Source of the DNA: JBBILG01 sp037445085
Lineage (GTDB): Bacteria > Pseudomonadota > Gammaproteobacteria > Burkholderiales > Methylophilaceae
Assembly (NCBI GenBank): GCA_037445085.1
Contig: JBBILG010000022.1
Location: 1 to 22,238 of the forward strand
Direction of reading: 5' to 3'
DNA: 22,238 nucleotides
The first letter of the stretch is position 1; each line of letters begins with the position of its first letter. A model generated the notes under the pieces. That model ran no database searches. It was given only the letters and a program-made list of their open reading frames with translations, and was not told the origin of the DNA. Of the stretch, positions 20,388 through 22,238 are shown in pieces. The position numbers and the translations under genes are program-made.

Positions 20388-21860
20388 GTGCTCAACCGAT
20401 ACCCCAAATCGAGCGCCCTGCTGCTGGGCGCCCTCGCCGTGGCGGGTTACGCGCCACTGGCGTTCTACCCGCTCGCCATCCTGGCGCTGGCCGGCCTGTT
20501 TCATCTGCTGCATGCGGCCAACTCGCGCCGGCAGGGTTTCTGGCTCGGCTACTGCTTCGGCCTCGGCCTGTACGGCGCCGGCGTATCCTGGATCTACATC
20601 AGCCTGCACGATTTCGGCGGCATGCCGATGCCGCTCGCGATCATCGCCACCACCGGCTTCTGCGCCTTTCTCGCCTTGTTCCCCGGTCTGGCCGGCTGGC
20701 TCGGCGCCCACTTTTCCACCTACCGGCGCTGGGCCATGCCGGCGGCCTGGGTGCTGGGCGAGTGGATACTCAACTGGATCTTCACCGGTTTCCCCTGGAT
20801 GGCGGTGGGCTATTCGCAGGTGCCGGCGAGCCCCCTGGCAGGACTCGCCCCCTTATTCGGGGTGTACGGCGTATCGCTGGCGGTGGCCGTCTGCGCCGCC
20901 CTGCTGGCCGCCCTGCTGGCGAGGGGGAGCGGCGCACGACGGCCGCTGCTGGCCGCCCTGCTCGCCATCTGGCTGGGCGGCAGCCTGCTCAAGCAGATCG
21001 AATGGAGCCGCCCCGCCGGGGAACCCGTCCGCGTGAGCCTGCTGCAGGGCAATATCGCCCAGGACCTGAAATGGCGGCCGGAGGAAATCCTCCGCACGCT
21101 CGCCACCTATCTCGACCTCGCCCAGCGGCACCCGGCGCAACTGGTGGTGATGCCGGAGACGGCGCTGCCACTGCTGGCCCATCACGTGCCGCAGGATTAC
21201 CTGGAGACGCTGGCCGAGCAGGCGCGCGCATCCGGCGGCGACATGCTGGTGGGCGTTCCGGAGAAGCAGGACGGGCGCTACTACAACAGCATGTTCAGCC
21301 TGGGCACGGCGCCGGTACAGGTGTACCGCAAGTCGCACCTGGTGCCGTTCGGCGAATTCATCCCGTTCAAGTCGGTACTGGGCTGGGTCTACGAACACTG
21401 GCTGCACATCCCGCTCACCGACTTAAGCCCCGGCGATCCCTACCAGCAGCCCTTGCACATCGCCGGTCAGCGAGTTGCCGTCAACATCTGCTACGAGGAC
21501 GTGTTCGGCGAGGAAATCATCCGCCAGTTGCCGGCCGCCACGCTGCTGGTCAACGCCAGCAACGACGCCTGGTATGGCCGCTCGCTGGCCGCTCACCAGC
21601 ACCGGCAGATATCCCAGATGCGCGCCCTGGAAACCGGCCGCATGATGCTGCGTGCCACCAACACCGGCGCCACCGCCATCATCAGCCCGCGCGGCGAAGT
21701 GATCGCCGAGGCCCCGCATTTTACCACCACCGCGCTCACCGGCTGGGCGCAGGGCCATACCGGCACCACCCCCTACGTGCTGTTCGGCAACTGGCCGGTG
21801 GTGGGCATGATCGTGCTCATGCTCGGACTGCCGTGGGTGCGTGAGAGGCAAAAATCCTAG
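20388..21860 (+). CDS. lnt: Apolipoprotein N-acyltransferase
   Basis: Lnt adds the third acyl chain to the N-terminal cysteine of lipoproteins at the outer face of the inner membrane. The 490-residue product has about six N-terminal membrane helices (residues 8-200), then a nitrilase-fold periplasmic domain with the catalytic triad Glu257 (VMPETALP), Lys315 (YRKSHLVPFGEFIP) and Cys368 (NICYEDVFGE). A last membrane helix (about 468-485) ends in a basic tail. The start is GTG at 20388, giving MLNRYPKSSALLLGALAVAGYAPL. It has its own promoter here instead of directly following corC. The 137 bases to glyQ contain no convincing terminator. Confidence 0.96.
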   Translation: MLNRYPKSSALLLGALAVAGYAPLAFYPLAILALAGLFHLLHAANSRRQGFWLGYCFGLGLYGAGVSWIYISLHDFGGMPMPLAIIATTGFCAFLALFPGLAGWLGAHFSTYRRWAMPAAWVLGEWILNWIFTGFPWMAVGYSQVPASPLAGLAPLFGVYGVSLAVAVCAALLAALLARGSGARRPLLAALLAIWLGGSLLKQIEWSRPAGEPVRVSLLQGNIAQDLKWRPEEILRTLATYLDLAQRHPAQLVVMPETALPLLAHHVPQDYLETLAEQARASGGDMLVGVPEKQDGRYYNSMFSLGTAPVQVYRKSHLVPFGEFIPFKSVLGWVYEHWLHIPLTDLSPGDPYQQPLHIAGQRVAVNICYEDVFGEEIIRQLPAATLLVNASNDAWYGRSLAAHQHRQISQMRALETGRMMLRATNTGATAIISPRGEVIAEAPHFTTTALTGWAQGHTGTTPYVLFGNWPVVGMIVLMLGLPWVRERQKS

Positions 21861-21997
21861 CCCCCGGGAACACACGGAGAGACCGGGAATTCAATGGGTT
21901 GCGGAACCTTATTCCTCCCCGGGGTCACGATGCCCGCTGTGGCTTGCGTGCGGGGTTTTGGGTTAGAATTCCCGCTTTTCCGCCGAGCGATCCCGCA

Positions 21998-22238
21998 ATG
22001 CTCACCTTTCAGCAAATCATCCTCACCCTGCAGCAATACTGGGACCGCCACGGCTGCGCACTGCTGCAACCCTACGACATGGAAGTCGGCGCCGGCACCT
22101 CGCACACCGCCACCTTCCTGCGTGCCATCGGCCCGGAGCCGTGGCGTGCCGCCTACGTGCAGCCCAGCCGCCGCCCCAGGGATGGCCGCTACGGCGAGAA
22201 CCCCAATCGCCTGCAGCACTACTACCAGTACCAGGTGG
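21998..22238 (+). CDS. glyQ: Glycyl-tRNA synthetase alpha subunit, 5' part
   Basis: The first 80 codons of GlyQ, cut by the window edge; the full alpha subunit is about 300 residues. It charges tRNA-Gly together with GlyS. The diagnostic N terminus is present: LTFQQIILTLQQYWDRHGCALLQPYDMEVGAGTSHTATFLRAIGPEPW, then YVQPSRRPRDGRYGENPNRLQHYYQYQV, which includes motif 2-type ATP-site residues. In the upstream 137 bases I see a -10-like TAGAAT (21964-21969) without a well-spaced -35. A 9-bp inverted repeat (CGGGAATTC at 21884-21892 with GAATTCCCG at 21966-21974) brackets the region, and its right arm overlaps that -10 box. Confidence 0.97.
   Translation, partial: MLTFQQIILTLQQYWDRHGCALLQPYDMEVGAGTSHTATFLRAIGPEPWRAAYVQPSRRPRDGRYGENPNRLQHYYQYQV

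Noticed and set aside
20360..21844. 494-codon plus-strand open frame overlapping lnt
   Set aside because: Alternate frame of lnt, which has all three catalytic residues.
21930..21960. Terminator after lnt (CCCGC ... GCGGG followed by GTTTTG)
   Set aside because: Stem of only 5 bp with a 12-base loop and a short T run; too weak to call.

Overview
The window reads as a GC-rich proteobacterial chromosome carrying mostly conserved core genes. The gene content (smpB-ratA-ratB, a DUF4124 gene, guaB-guaA, miaB-phoH-ybeY-corC-lnt, a fused trifunctional cysG) and the tmRNA tag ANDETYALAA point to a betaproteobacterium, perhaps Nitrosomonadales-like. That placement is inference from gene content, not a database result. 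A run of 10 Ns at 13351-13360 marks an assembly gap, so the left part (ending in flhF) and the right part (starting with cysG) need not be neighbours in the real genome.

Region by region: (1) 13-1850 is a ribosome rescue/quality block: tmRNA with its terminator and smpB on the minus strand, and ratA-ratB divergent on the plus strand. A perfect palindrome lies between smpB and ratA. (2) 1870-5629 holds a secreted DUF4124 protein (minus) divergent from guaB, followed by guaA; together GuaB and GuaA convert IMP to GMP. The guaB-guaA spacer contains two inverted copies of a purine-rich repeat. (3) 5630-5872 is an exact 114-bp tandem duplication with hairpins. (4) 5908-7801 is a tightly coupled trio: a metallo-beta-lactamase-fold protein resembling class II cyclic-nucleotide phosphodiesterases, a Gre-family factor without the usual catalytic tip motif, and a nitroreductase. 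(5) 7843-13208 is a late flagellar block. flgM-flgN (plus) sits behind a near-consensus sigma-28 promoter and converges on flhF-fleN-fliA-motC-motD (minus). This is the toolkit of a polar flagellum, but the FleN protein has lost its Walker A motif.

(6) After the gap come cysG (minus, siroheme synthesis) and divergent miaB, phoH, ybeY and corC, which are translationally coupled. A small exported protein, mscL (minus) and a radical SAM gene follow, then lnt with its own promoter, and the 5' end of glyQ, cut by the window edge.

No CRISPR array, transposase, prophage or obvious defence island is present. The strongest candidates for something undescribed are the 114-bp repeat after guaA, the ATPase-dead FleN, the phosphodiesterase/Gre/nitroreductase trio, and several palindromes placed exactly at promoters.
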